From Planctomycetota bacterium (lineage in GTDB: Bacteria > Planctomycetota > Planctomycetia > Gemmatales > Gemmataceae), in contig JAKBCS010000029.1 in the NCBI GenBank assembly GCA_021807595.1, positions 1 to 44,741 of the forward strand: a DNA stretch of 44,741 nucleotides, given 5' to 3'. A model generated the notes under the pieces. The model was not told the origin of the DNA and ran no database searches. It saw nothing but the letters and a program-made list of their open reading frames with translations. A program made the position numbers and the translations under genes. This document shows positions 35,358-42,938 of this stretch, in pieces. Every line of letters starts with the position of its first letter. Position 1 is the stretch's first letter.

Positions 35358-36074
35358 TCACGACTTCTTCTTGTCGTCTTTTTTCGGTTCGGGTTTCTTC
35401 TTGTCGTCTTTTTTCGGTTCGGGTTTCTTGTCTTCTTTCTTGGTTTCAGGTTTCTTCTTGTCTTCTTTCTTGGTTTCGGGCTTCTTCTCTTCCTTTTTCG
35501 GCTCCGGTTTGTCTTCGATACCGAGATTCACGTCCACACTCGGAATCGCCTTCTTCAGCTTCGCCGCGCCCGCCGGAGTGACTTTCGTGTCCCAGACGTA
35601 CAACTTTTTGAGCTTTTTCAGACCTTCGAGGTTTGCCAATCCGGCGTCGCCGATCGCCGTGCCGTACAGGTTCAAGTATTCGAGATTGATTAGCCCCTTG
35701 AGGTTCTCCAACCCCTTATCGGTGATTTTGGTTTTCTCCAGGTGCAAATGCGTCAATTCGGTCAACGGCTTGAGTTGAACGAGTTGCGTGTCCGTCACCG
35801 GCTGGCCTCGCAGGTTCAGATGCACGACGCCCTTGAGATCTTTGAGCAGGACGAGCGGTTCGTCGGTCCATTTGCCGTCGATCTGGAGGTACGACACCTC
35901 CAAATGCTTATCGTTCTGCGCCACTTCGAGGGCCAAGCCGCCCAGCTGGGCAATACGCGCTAGTGACTTCTTGCCCGCTTCGCTCTGTACGACCGGAGGC
36001 GGTGTCGGCGTATCCGCCGCGATCAAACCGACGGTCAAGCCGCACAACAATGCGATGGATGTCAACTTGTACAT
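35358..36074 (-). CDS. Secreted leucine-rich-repeat protein with Lys/Glu/Pro repeat tail
   Basis: 238 aa. A signal peptide (KLTSIALLCGLTVGLIAADT) is followed by five to six LRRs of about 24 residues (LKGVVHLNLRGQPVTDTQL, LTELTHLHLEKTKITDKGL, LINLEYLNLYGTAIGDAGL). The last 50 residues are a mixed-charge tail built from repeats of KPEPKKDDKK and KPETKKEDKK. LRRs imply protein binding. The tail could contact polyanions or the cell envelope, which is inference. The start is ATG 36074 with GGAG about 10 nt upstream; the frame open to 36113 does not carry a signal. It is divergent from the DNA polymerase gene. Confidence 0.82.
   Translation of the reverse strand: MYKLTSIALLCGLTVGLIAADTPTPPPVVQSEAGKKSLARIAQLGGLALEVAQNDKHLEVSYLQIDGKWTDEPLVLLKDLKGVVHLNLRGQPVTDTQLVQLKPLTELTHLHLEKTKITDKGLENLKGLINLEYLNLYGTAIGDAGLANLEGLKKLKKLYVWDTKVTPAGAAKLKKAIPSVDVNLGIEDKPEPKKEEKKPETKKEDKKKPETKKEDKKPEPKKDDKKKPEPKKDDKKKS
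35365..35508. repeat. Tandem 27-30 bp repeats coding for the Lys-rich tail
   Basis: Five in-frame units: two identical 30-bp units (35365-35394, 35395-35424), then units of 27, 30 and 27 bp (to 35508). All begin TTCTT and differ mainly by Asp/Glu and Glu/Thr codon changes. The identity of the first two suggests recent copy-number change by slippage. Confidence 0.88.
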
Positions 36075-36185
36075 GAGACAATATCTCCACTTGATGCAGG
36101 GGCCGGAATCCACGCCACCCTGGTTGCCCCTTTATCACGTTTTATCGCAAACGCGAACGAATCGACAGATTATTTAGGGAAACTC

Positions 36186-36204
36186 TTGACTAATATACAT
36201 TAGT
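36186..36204 (+). promoter_or_regulatory. Candidate -35 with overlapping palindromic operator upstream of the Y-family polymerase
   Basis: TTGACT (36186-36191) overlaps the palindrome ACTAATATACATTAGT (36189-36204; 6-bp half-sites ACTAAT/ATTAGT, 4-bp centre), 58 bp before the ATG. Overlap of an operator with a -35 is the usual layout for repression, and translesion polymerases are commonly LexA-controlled. The sequence is not a known LexA box, so the repressor is unidentified. Confidence 0.4.
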
Positions 36205-36262
36205 TCATGTACAAGAGAGGAAACCGTTCCTCTCAGCGACGGGGCCGCGGACGACTACGACC

Positions 36263-37483
36263 ATGCGATCTTTCAACGCCATCGGGCATCTCGACGCCGA
36301 TTGTTTCTACGTTTCGGCGGAACGGGTACGCGATCACTTTCTGTGCGGCAAGGCCGTCGGCGTGCTGGGCAATCAGGGCGCGTGCGTCATTGCCAAGAGC
36401 TACGAGATGAAGCACGCCGGCGTCAAAACCGGCATGCCCATTTGGGATGCCCTGCGCCTCTGTCCGCAAGGCGTTTACGTCAAACGCGATTTCCGTTGGT
36501 ACGAAGTTCTCAGCCGGCGCATGCTCGATGTCGTCCGCGCCTTTTCGCCGCGCGTCGAGTATTACTCCATCGACGAATTCTTCTTCGAGGTTTCCGCTGG
36601 CGTCAACTTGCAAGAGATGGCCGAGCGGATGCGCGATGCCGTGTTGCGCGAGATCGGCGTGCCGGTCACGGTCGGCATCGCGCGGAGCAAGACGCTGGCC
36701 AAACTCGTCTCCGACACGGCCAAACCGTTCGGCGCGTTGGCCCTGCTCGACCGCGCCGCCGAGTTGGCCTTGTTGGAGCGACTGGAGGTCACGGAGGTAA
36801 GCGGCATCGCTTCGCGCCGCGCCGCCCGCTTGGAACCGCACGGCATCCGTACTTGTCTCGATCTGGCGTCGGCGGATCGTCGCCTGGTGCGCCGACTCTT
36901 GACCATTACCGGCGAGGCATTGTGGTACGAACTGAACGGCGAAGCGGTGTTGCCGTTTTACACCGAACGTCCGCCGCACAAGATGCTGTCGCGCGGCGGC
37001 AGCCTCGGCGGAACGGTCGCGCGGCCGGATCGCCTCTACGCTTGGCTGGCGCGCAACGTCGAACGCCTCGTCGAGGAGTTGGAATTTCACATGGTCTGCA
37101 CGGGCGCGTTGAGCGTGTACATCCAGCACAAGGACGGCAGCGACGGCTTCGCGCGGAGGATGTTGCCGGCGCATACGGATCGCTTCGATTTATTGATGGA
37201 GGCAGCGAATTCGGCGTTGGCGCAAGCGTGGAGTGCGGATCGCCCGGCCATACGAATGCACGTCGCCGCCAGCCAGCTGCGCCGTTCCGGCTTCGTGCAG
37301 TTGGGGCTGTTCGATGCGCCTCCCGAACGAGCGGAAGCCGTGGCCAAGCTCAAGCGCGAAGTCAACGCCGAAGTCGGTCGCTTCGCCCTGCGCAGCGGAG
37401 CCACGCTGCCGTTGGCCGATGTGTATCGAGACGAAGCCCAGTCTTACGATATTTGCGACGTGCGTGGGAAGATCTGTTTTTGA
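36263..37483 (+). CDS. Y-family (DinB/UmuC-like) DNA polymerase
   Basis: 406-aa translesion polymerase. The palm metal ligands are D11 (and D13) in HLDADCFYVSAERV and D104-E105 in YYSIDEFFFEV. The finger segment QGACVIAKSYEMKHAGVKTGMPIWDA and the thumb VTVGIARSKTLAKLVSDTAKP are family-typical. The helix-hairpin-helix SGIASRRAARLEPHGI follows, and the C-terminal little-finger domain runs to about residue 385. No beta-clamp motif is certain (LGLFDAP at 347-353 is a possible one). There is no clear ribosome site at the ATG. It is followed by palindrome family B and an unidentified companion gene on the same strand. UmuC versus DinB cannot be settled by eye. Confidence 0.88.
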   Translation: MRSFNAIGHLDADCFYVSAERVRDHFLCGKAVGVLGNQGACVIAKSYEMKHAGVKTGMPIWDALRLCPQGVYVKRDFRWYEVLSRRMLDVVRAFSPRVEYYSIDEFFFEVSAGVNLQEMAERMRDAVLREIGVPVTVGIARSKTLAKLVSDTAKPFGALALLDRAAELALLERLEVTEVSGIASRRAARLEPHGIRTCLDLASADRRLVRRLLTITGEALWYELNGEAVLPFYTERPPHKMLSRGGSLGGTVARPDRLYAWLARNVERLVEELEFHMVCTGALSVYIQHKDGSDGFARRMLPAHTDRFDLLMEAANSALAQAWSADRPAIRMHVAASQLRRSGFVQLGLFDAPPERAEAVAKLKREVNAEVGRFALRSGATLPLADVYRDEAQSYDICDVRGKICF

Positions 37484-37496
37484 TAGTCGCAGTCTT

Positions 37497-37570
37497 CGCT
37501 TAACCGCGACGCGCCAGCAGAGCGCGTTGAAGAGCGCCAAGGCGCTCCGCTGGCGCGTCGCGGCTAAGCG
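37497..37570. repeat. 74-bp palindrome, family B, copy 2
   Basis: The arms (outer CGCTTA..., core CCGCGACGCGCCAGC) pair over about 29 bp with two mismatches around a partly paired centre. It lies 13 bp after the polymerase stop and ends right before the ATG at 37571 of the next gene. It may end or protect the polymerase mRNA and affect translation of the companion gene. Confidence 0.88.
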
Positions 37571-37582
37571 ATGGAGACGATC

Positions 37583-38053
37583 ATGCTTGCGGGTATGGCC
37601 TTGGCGTTGAGCGAATTGCCGGTGGAACTGATGGTCCGGCACGGTTTGGAGCGGCGCGTCTGCGATCGCGGCGGCGAGCGCGAGGTGCAGTTTCTTTTCG
37701 CCGACGCGGATCGTTTGTTGCCGGTATGGCGCAACGGTCGGCTGCAAATCCTGCGTTGGGGCAATCGGCGCGGCGAGAGCGCGCATCTGCCCTGCACGGC
37801 CTGGACGCAGCTGGACACGGTACAAAACGGCGGATGGAGCGATCGCGCGATTGAGTCGGTCGTCGTGCCGGCGACGATGGGCTTGGATAAAGGCGTTTGG
37901 TATCGTATCCGTCAGGGCATTCGCGGCCTGGTCGCCCTCGACGAGCGCGGTGGTCCGCGCGTGTATGTGATTTGCGAGCCGTCGAGTCACTATTACCAAG
38001 TGATGACGCGAGGCGGCAGCTGGATGCCAGCACTGATCGACGAGCGGATTTAA
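37583..38053 (+). CDS. Unidentified protein linked to the Y-family polymerase
   Basis: 156 aa, no family recognised. Readable features are PVWRNGRLQILRWGNRRGE, ATMGLDKGVWYRIRQGIRG, and near the end VYVICEPSSHYYQVMTRGGSWMP. The WG and terminal MP segments faintly recall the SRAP/YedK DNA-crosslink fold. However, the Cys that must be residue 2 in SRAP is absent, so I do not assign it. I start at ATG 37583 because GGAGA sits 6-10 nt upstream, beginning right after the palindrome. The ATG at 37571 is the alternative and would have its ribosome site inside the hairpin. Its position directly behind a translesion polymerase suggests a DNA-damage role. Confidence 0.65.
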   Translation: MLAGMALALSELPVELMVRHGLERRVCDRGGEREVQFLFADADRLLPVWRNGRLQILRWGNRRGESAHLPCTAWTQLDTVQNGGWSDRAIESVVVPATMGLDKGVWYRIRQGIRGLVALDERGGPRVYVICEPSSHYYQVMTRGGSWMPALIDERI

Positions 38054-38201
38054 GGCTGCACGAGCAAATCCATCCGAGCGACCCGACGGATGAACGGTAG
38101 ACAATGTTGGAGCCGTGGATTCCTCCGGCCAAGCATGGGGGATGCAAGCGAAAGGTAGACATCCGACGCATTGTCCGCGCCATCAAATAGGAGCGTCGCC
38201 G

Positions 38202-41200
38202 TCACTTTCCGCCCACGATTCGCACGCGCGCCGGGGAGCCGTTCTTGTCCTCCACTTCGCAGCGCAAGCCCCGTTCGCGTTCGTCGCGGTCCACCACGAG
38301 GGTCAGCGTATGGATGCCGACCGGCAGGTTTAGCTCCAACGATTCCTTGACCGCGATGGGTTCTCTGTCGATCCACAGTTTGACTCCCTTCGTCGAGTTG
38401 AGGCGGACGACGAACGGGCCGGAGGTGGTGACTTCGATGTGACAGCGGAGCAGTGAGACGGCGCGTTTGTCCTTGCCCAACGAGAACGAATAGGCGTCCG
38501 TCACCGGGAGTTCGCCGGATAAGGTGCTGTAGATCGAACCCCATTGGAGACCGCGTTCATCTTTGAAAGGAGTGGCCAAGCCGCCGCCCAGATGCAGGAA
38601 CGACCATGCCTCGCGCGTTGGCTCCAGGGCTTGCCAACTCCGGACGATGCGACGGGGACCGATAGCGTAGGGGCCGACTTTGCCCAATTCGGAGAGAAAT
38701 CGCACGAGATCAACCAGTTCGCCGCGCGTCAGCGTGTCGGTGAGGCCATCGGGCATCAGCGAACCGCCGGGAGATTTCTCGTCGATGTCTTTGGTTGGAA
38801 TGGCGATCTCTCGATCTTCCGCTCCGCGCAAGACCAATTCGGTTTTCGTCTCGCGGATTTTGATACCGGAGTATTGTTGTCCCTTTTTTGTGGTGACGAG
38901 TAGCGAGTGATAGTTTTCCTTGATGGCCTTATTCGGCTGCAAGAGTGAGTCGATGAGGTAATCGACGGGAGCGCTGGCACCGATGCTGCTGAGATCGGGA
39001 CCGACCTGACCGCCCGCGCCGCCGATGGCGTGGCATTTCAGGCACACTTGATCTTTGCGGCGGAAGACGAGTTCGCCGCGCGCCGGATCGCCGATCCGAG
39101 CCACGTCGGCAACCATCGCGTTCAGTTCCTTGGGTGACAGAGTCCGCACTCCAAACGTCAGACCGCCGGCCTTGGTCAACACCTCGACCAATCCGTGGTC
39201 GGGACGGCCGGTCGAACGCACGGTGCGCACGCCGATGCGGGCCACATCGGCGGGGATCTTCTGTTCGCGCAGTGCCGTTGCCAACAGAGCCGCTCCGCCT
39301 TTGCGTTGCAAGAATGCCTCGAAGACGCCGGTAGCCGCAAGCTCGTTGGGTAGTTTCGACAACACCGACGCGGCGCGGTGGGCGGCGGACTTGGCATCGA
39401 GCGGAACCAGGGCGATCAGCGCCAGAATCCGCCGCGACGAGGAATCGTCTCTATCGGCGAGTTTCTCCAATGCCTCGATGCTGGCCGATCCGCCGAGCGC
39501 TGCCAGGCCGTCGATGACCGCGCGGCGCAAGGCATCGCCGGTGTCGTCGGCGCGGGCCAATTCGAGCAATCGGGTCCGGGCCGCTTCCAACTTCCACAAT
39601 CCCGCAACGCGCGCGGCGGCGATCTGAAGACTCTCGCTATCCGTTTTTAACAGCGGGACAATGCGAGCGAGATCGCCGGCGGGACGGAGGTTGCGTTGGC
39701 GCATAGCTCGTTCCAGCGCTTCGAGCAATCGCGTCCGCTCCTCAACGGTCTGTTTCGGCGATACGACGCGCTCGAACAACAGCGCCAGTTCTTGGGGACC
39801 GCCCAGCGTAGCGATGAAGGCCAAAACGCCTACGGTGTTCGCGCCGGCTTTGCCGCTGCGCACCAATTCGATGAGTGGCTGCAAGACGGCGCGCGAATCC
39901 ACCGATTGGAGGGCGAACAGCAGTTGGCGCGCGTCGGGGACAACGAATTTACCCGCTTGCAAGGCGGGCAGCCAATAAGGCCCCAGCTCGCGCATCGTTA
40001 GCCACAAACTGTATTCGAGATATTTGTCTATCGGTTTAGTCAGCGATTTTAAGGCCAATTCGGCGGAGCGAACGTCGTGGATCTGCCCTAAGGCTCGCAC
40101 CGCCTCCAAGCGTACTTGCGGATGCTCGTCGTCGATGCGTGGCGTCAGCATTTGCAGCGGATCGGAGAGGCGTTCGTGCCAGGCCGAGACGACGCGCACG
40201 GCGGCGGCGCGAACGCGATAATCTTTCGCTTCCAGTAGCGACGCCAACAACTTCGGCTCGACGATATCGAGCGACTGATAGGTCCACAATGCTTCGAGAC
40301 GTAGCGTCTCCTCGTCGTGTTTTTCCGTCCACTCTTTCAATTCCGGCAGCGCTTTCTTGCCGCGCTCCTTGAGAACGCGGCGAGCGTGATGGCGCGTCCA
40401 ATCTTCGGGCGCATTGAGGGCTTCGAGCAGATCCGCCGTCCTGTCCTCAACCAGTTTCGGACGGGGCACGAGGGGTCGGCCCTTGGCGGTGATGCGCCAG
40501 ATGCGTCCGTGGCTGACATCGCGGCGCGGATCGCGGAAATCGACCTCTCCATGTTGGATGATCGGATTATACCAATCCGCGATGTAGATTGCGCCGTCCG
40601 GTCCCATCTTGACGTCCACGGGACGAAAGGCCGGGTGATTACTGCGGATCAGGTCGGCTTGCAAGGTGGCGGAGTAGTACGAGCCTTCTGGGGTCAGGGT
40701 GAAGCGACAGACGCGATGACCGCGGAAATCGTGGGTGAGGAGGCTGCCGCGCCACGCTTCCGGCAGATGGCGACCGCTGAGAATCTCGCAGCCGCAGTAT
40801 TTCGGATGACCGGGATTGAGACCTTGCAGTACGCGCGCCTCTCTCGGCGTGGCGGTATAGCTCGCCCCAACGATCACCGGGTTGACGCCTTCCGTGCCCG
40901 CCCCGTCGGTGACGAACGATTGACCCCAACGGTCGAAGTGATGCCCCCACGGATTCCACCAGCCGCGCGCAAACACTTCCAGCCGGCCCGTCTCCGGCCG
41001 AAGCTGCCACACACCGCCGCCGCCCAGCCGGCGCGGACCATACGGCGTTTCAATATGCGAGTGAATATAGATGGATTGATTGAAATATAAATTGCCGTCG
41101 TGGCCCCAGCGCAGGGTGTGGACGATATGATGCGTGTCCTCGGTGCCGAAGCCGGAGAGAACCACGCGGCGACGCAGCGGCCCCTTCTCGCCTTCGGGCC

Positions 41201-41675
41201 GCGACAAATGCAGCAGTTCCGTACTCGCGCCGACGTAGACGCCGCCGTCGCCCGGTTCGATACCCGTAGGGATGAGCAGCCCATTGGCGAACACCGTCGT
41301 TTTATCGGCCTTGCCGTCGCCGTCGGTGTCTTCCAGAACGATGATCTTGTCGTTGGCCTTTTGTCCGGGCTTGATCTGTGGATACGATTCGCTGCACGCC
41401 ACCCATAAGCGACCGGCGGAGTCGAAATTCATCTGAATCGGCTTGGCCAACAGCGGATCGGCAGCGAACAGATTGACCTCGAACCCGTCGGCCGCTTGCA
41501 GCGCCTTGCGCTCAATCTCCGGATCGGGATCGGGCACCTTGGCATCGCGCTGAGCGAAGACGCTGCTTTGGCAAGCGAGGAGAAGCACCACCACAAGCCC
41601 GCAGCGCCAGCAAGGGCGGCCCTTGTTGGCGCTGCGGGCCGACAAAAGGCCGTTTTGCATCATCATCTCGTTCAT
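38202..41675 (-). CDS. PVC-type heme-binding CxxCH protein with propeller and HEAT domains
   Basis: 1157 aa, exported. The order is: signal peptide (hydrophobic LVVVLLLACQSSVFA) interrupted upstream by an inserted palindrome; a six-bladed propeller-like membrane-bound dehydrogenase domain (FEVNLFAADPLLAKPIQMNFD, GRLWVACSESYP, GWWNPWGHHFDRWGQS, about 45-400); HEAT repeats (about 420-800); a cytochrome c domain with CLKCH (C877-H881) and PDLSSIGA; then a C-terminal beta domain of about 200 residues (PVTDAYSFSLGKDKRAV, LRCEVEDKNG). The family is widespread in planctomycetes and thought to oxidise sugars or polymers, though unproven. The start overlaps the SGNH-hydrolase stop as ATGA (41672-41675), giving an operon. 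Confidence 0.9.
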   Translation of the reverse strand: MNEMMMQNGLLSARSANKGRPCWRCGLVVVLLLACQSSVFAQRDAKVPDPDPEIERKALQAADGFEVNLFAADPLLAKPIQMNFDSAGRLWVACSESYPQIKPGQKANDKIIVLEDTDGDGKADKTTVFANGLLIPTGIEPGDGGVYVGASTELLHLSRPEGEKGPLRRRVVLSGFGTEDTHHIVHTLRWGHDGNLYFNQSIYIHSHIETPYGPRRLGGGGVWQLRPETGRLEVFARGWWNPWGHHFDRWGQSFVTDGAGTEGVNPVIVGASYTATPREARVLQGLNPGHPKYCGCEILSGRHLPEAWRGSLLTHDFRGHRVCRFTLTPEGSYYSATLQADLIRSNHPAFRPVDVKMGPDGAIYIADWYNPIIQHGEVDFRDPRRDVSHGRIWRITAKGRPLVPRPKLVEDRTADLLEALNAPEDWTRHHARRVLKERGKKALPELKEWTEKHDEETLRLEALWTYQSLDIVEPKLLASLLEAKDYRVRAAAVRVVSAWHERLSDPLQMLTPRIDDEHPQVRLEAVRALGQIHDVRSAELALKSLTKPIDKYLEYSLWLTMRELGPYWLPALQAGKFVVPDARQLLFALQSVDSRAVLQPLIELVRSGKAGANTVGVLAFIATLGGPQELALLFERVVSPKQTVEERTRLLEALERAMRQRNLRPAGDLARIVPLLKTDSESLQIAAARVAGLWKLEAARTRLLELARADDTGDALRRAVIDGLAALGGSASIEALEKLADRDDSSSRRILALIALVPLDAKSAAHRAASVLSKLPNELAATGVFEAFLQRKGGAALLATALREQKIPADVARIGVRTVRSTGRPDHGLVEVLTKAGGLTFGVRTLSPKELNAMVADVARIGDPARGELVFRRKDQVCLKCHAIGGAGGQVGPDLSSIGASAPVDYLIDSLLQPNKAIKENYHSLLVTTKKGQQYSGIKIRETKTELVLRGAEDREIAIPTKDIDEKSPGGSLMPDGLTDTLTRGELVDLVRFLSELGKVGPYAIGPRRIVRSWQALEPTREAWSFLHLGGGLATPFKDERGLQWGSIYSTLSGELPVTDAYSFSLGKDKRAVSLLRCHIEVTTSGPFVVRLNSTKGVKLWIDREPIAVKESLELNLPVGIHTLTLVVDRDERERGLRCEVEDKNGSPARVRIVGGK
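41598..41645. repeat. 48-bp palindromic element, family A, copy 2, inside a coding sequence
   Basis: 41-bp palindrome (41598-41638; 19-bp arms, one mismatch, 3-nt loop) plus CCGACAA. On the minus strand it is exactly 16 codons, LSARSANKGRPCWRCG, in frame and without a stop. It separates the n-region (MNEMMMQNGL) from the hydrophobic core of the signal peptide of the 38202-41675 gene. The partner copy is at 21840-21887 in non-coding DNA. Confidence 0.9.
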
Positions 41676-42616
41676 GGCTTCTTCTCCGCTTTCGGTTGAT
41701 TGAGGCGAGCCGCGGCAACACGCAGCTTGGCAATCTCTATTTCCTTGTCGGCGACCAACGGATCGAACTGCGGAATCTCGCGAGCGTTCTGCCCCTGTTC
41801 GTGTTTGCGGAAACCGAACAGATAGGTTTCGTTTTCCGGACGCCAGCGGTAGAAATAGAGACGATTCTTGGCGACGATGGTTTGTCGGAGTTTTTCGATC
41901 CTTTTGTTGTCTCCTATCGCGCCGAAGTCTGAGGCATGAGGGCAGCCCAACGCTTTTTGCAAAACCAGAGCCGACCGCATGTATCCGTCGGAAGTCAGAT
42001 GAATGCCGTTATCGGTCAGGGGCTTCTTTTCTCGACCCAAGAGATCGTATAAATCGACGAAACGATGCCCGCGTTTCTCCGCCACCTCTCCAATCGCATC
42101 GGCGTACAAACGCAGGTTCTTGTTATTCTCCGCCGGATCGGGCAGCGGGAGACCGAGGTCTTCTTGCTTGAGCGGTGACAGCAGGACGATGCGAGCCTTC
42201 AGCGGAGCGAACGTATCCAAGAGTGTTTCGAGTCCCTTGACGAAACGCGGCAAGCCCTTCGCTCCCTCGAACGATTCATTTGTGCCGTAGCCAATGAAAA
42301 TCACGGTCGGCTTGAGCGCGAGAACGTGATCTTTCAGTTGGCGGAAACCGTCGACCTGCGTGCCGAAACCGGCGCGGGCATCGCCGAATACGGTGTCGCC
42401 ACTCCAGCCGAGATTGCGAAAGATGATGGACTTATCGGGATAGCTAAGCGTCAGCGCCGTCTCCCAGTAGCCATAACGCTGCTCGCGTTCGATCAGCGTG
42501 CTGCCGACGAGAACGACGCGGTCGTCGTCGCGGAGGGCGAATGGCTCCGCCGCGCCGGCCATCGAAACCACGATTAAACCAAGAGGAAGTGACGGAAGGA
42601 GTGCATACGATTTCAC
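41672..42616 (-). CDS. SGNH/GDSL-type hydrolase, exported
   Basis: 314 aa. A signal peptide (LLPSLPLGLIVVSMAGAA) precedes an SGNH fold: block I VVLVGSTLIEREQRYGYWE (GST where the classical motif is GDS), IIFRNLGWSGDTV, block III FIGYGTNESFEG (the Asn), and block V DNGIHLTSDGY with the Asp-x-x-His pair. The Ser of GST is the likely nucleophile. An acyl-, carbohydrate- or polymer-esterase is expected; the substrate is unknown. The start codon is GTG (42616), with GGAG 10 nt upstream. The last 4 nt overlap the downstream cytochrome-domain gene, suggesting joint action on one extracellular substrate. Confidence 0.86.
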   Translation of the reverse strand: MKSYALLPSLPLGLIVVSMAGAAEPFALRDDDRVVLVGSTLIEREQRYGYWETALTLSYPDKSIIFRNLGWSGDTVFGDARAGFGTQVDGFRQLKDHVLALKPTVIFIGYGTNESFEGAKGLPRFVKGLETLLDTFAPLKARIVLLSPLKQEDLGLPLPDPAENNKNLRLYADAIGEVAEKRGHRFVDLYDLLGREKKPLTDNGIHLTSDGYMRSALVLQKALGCPHASDFGAIGDNKRIEKLRQTIVAKNRLYFYRWRPENETYLFGFRKHEQGQNAREIPQFDPLVADKEIEIAKLRVAAARLNQPKAEKKP

Positions 42617-42668
42617 GATAGGCTTGCTCCGGGTGTGAGCGTGAGGTCACAATCTTTGCGGTAAGTCG

Positions 42669-42696
42669 ATTGTATCCGAAAACGATGGGAGAACAA
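42669..42696 (-). promoter_or_regulatory. Candidate promoter of the SGNH/cytochrome operon
   Basis: On the minus strand TTGTTC (42696-42691) and TACAAT (42674-42669) are 16 bp apart, giving a leader of about 45 nt before the GTG at 42616. Confidence 0.4.
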
Positions 42697-42842
42697 CGAG
42701 AGAATGGCCGCTCGCAACCCATTTTGCACTTCTCCCCGCTCCGCTTTCCCGCGTTCAACTCCAATGGGGCGGACGATTGTTGTTGGCAAGCCGCGCGGTC
42801 AAAGGGACGCTTTCCCTCGTTCGATCCGACTCGCTTGCCACC

Positions 42843-42871
42843 TTGACACCCTTCGCTATCCACGCTACTTT
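42843..42871 (+). promoter_or_regulatory. Candidate sigma-70 promoter before the small membrane protein genes
   Basis: A consensus TTGACA (42843-42848), 17-bp spacer and TACTTT (42866-42871) lie about 68 bp before the ATG at 42939. It is the best-matching promoter in the window. Confidence 0.55.
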
Positions 42872-42938
42872 CGCGGGGGGGATGGTGATCGGAAGTCGCG
42901 TTGCCAAACTCAATCGACCGTTTCTGAGGTCTGTCATC

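Larger units (their letters stand above)
42617..42938. other. Divergent intergenic region (322 bp)
   Basis: Between the SGNH hydrolase (-) and the small membrane protein (+). An open plus-strand frame from 42777 runs into the membrane protein, but its first 54 codons look non-coding and overlap a good promoter. It contains one candidate promoter for each direction and no other structure that I can see. Confidence 0.5.

Noticed and set aside
36186-36214. Classical LexA box before the Y-family polymerase.
   Set aside because: Neither the CTGT-N8-ACAG nor the GAAC-N4-GTTC pattern is present. Only an unassigned palindrome is reported.
34358-37570. Repeated palindromes considered as a CRISPR-like array.
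   Set aside because: The copies are about 3 kb apart, differ in length and have no regular spacers or cas genes.
37583-38053. Assignment of the polymerase companion as an SRAP/YedK protein.
   Set aside because: The essential Cys directly after the start Met and the asparagine/glutamate active-site motifs are missing; only faint WG and MP similarities exist.
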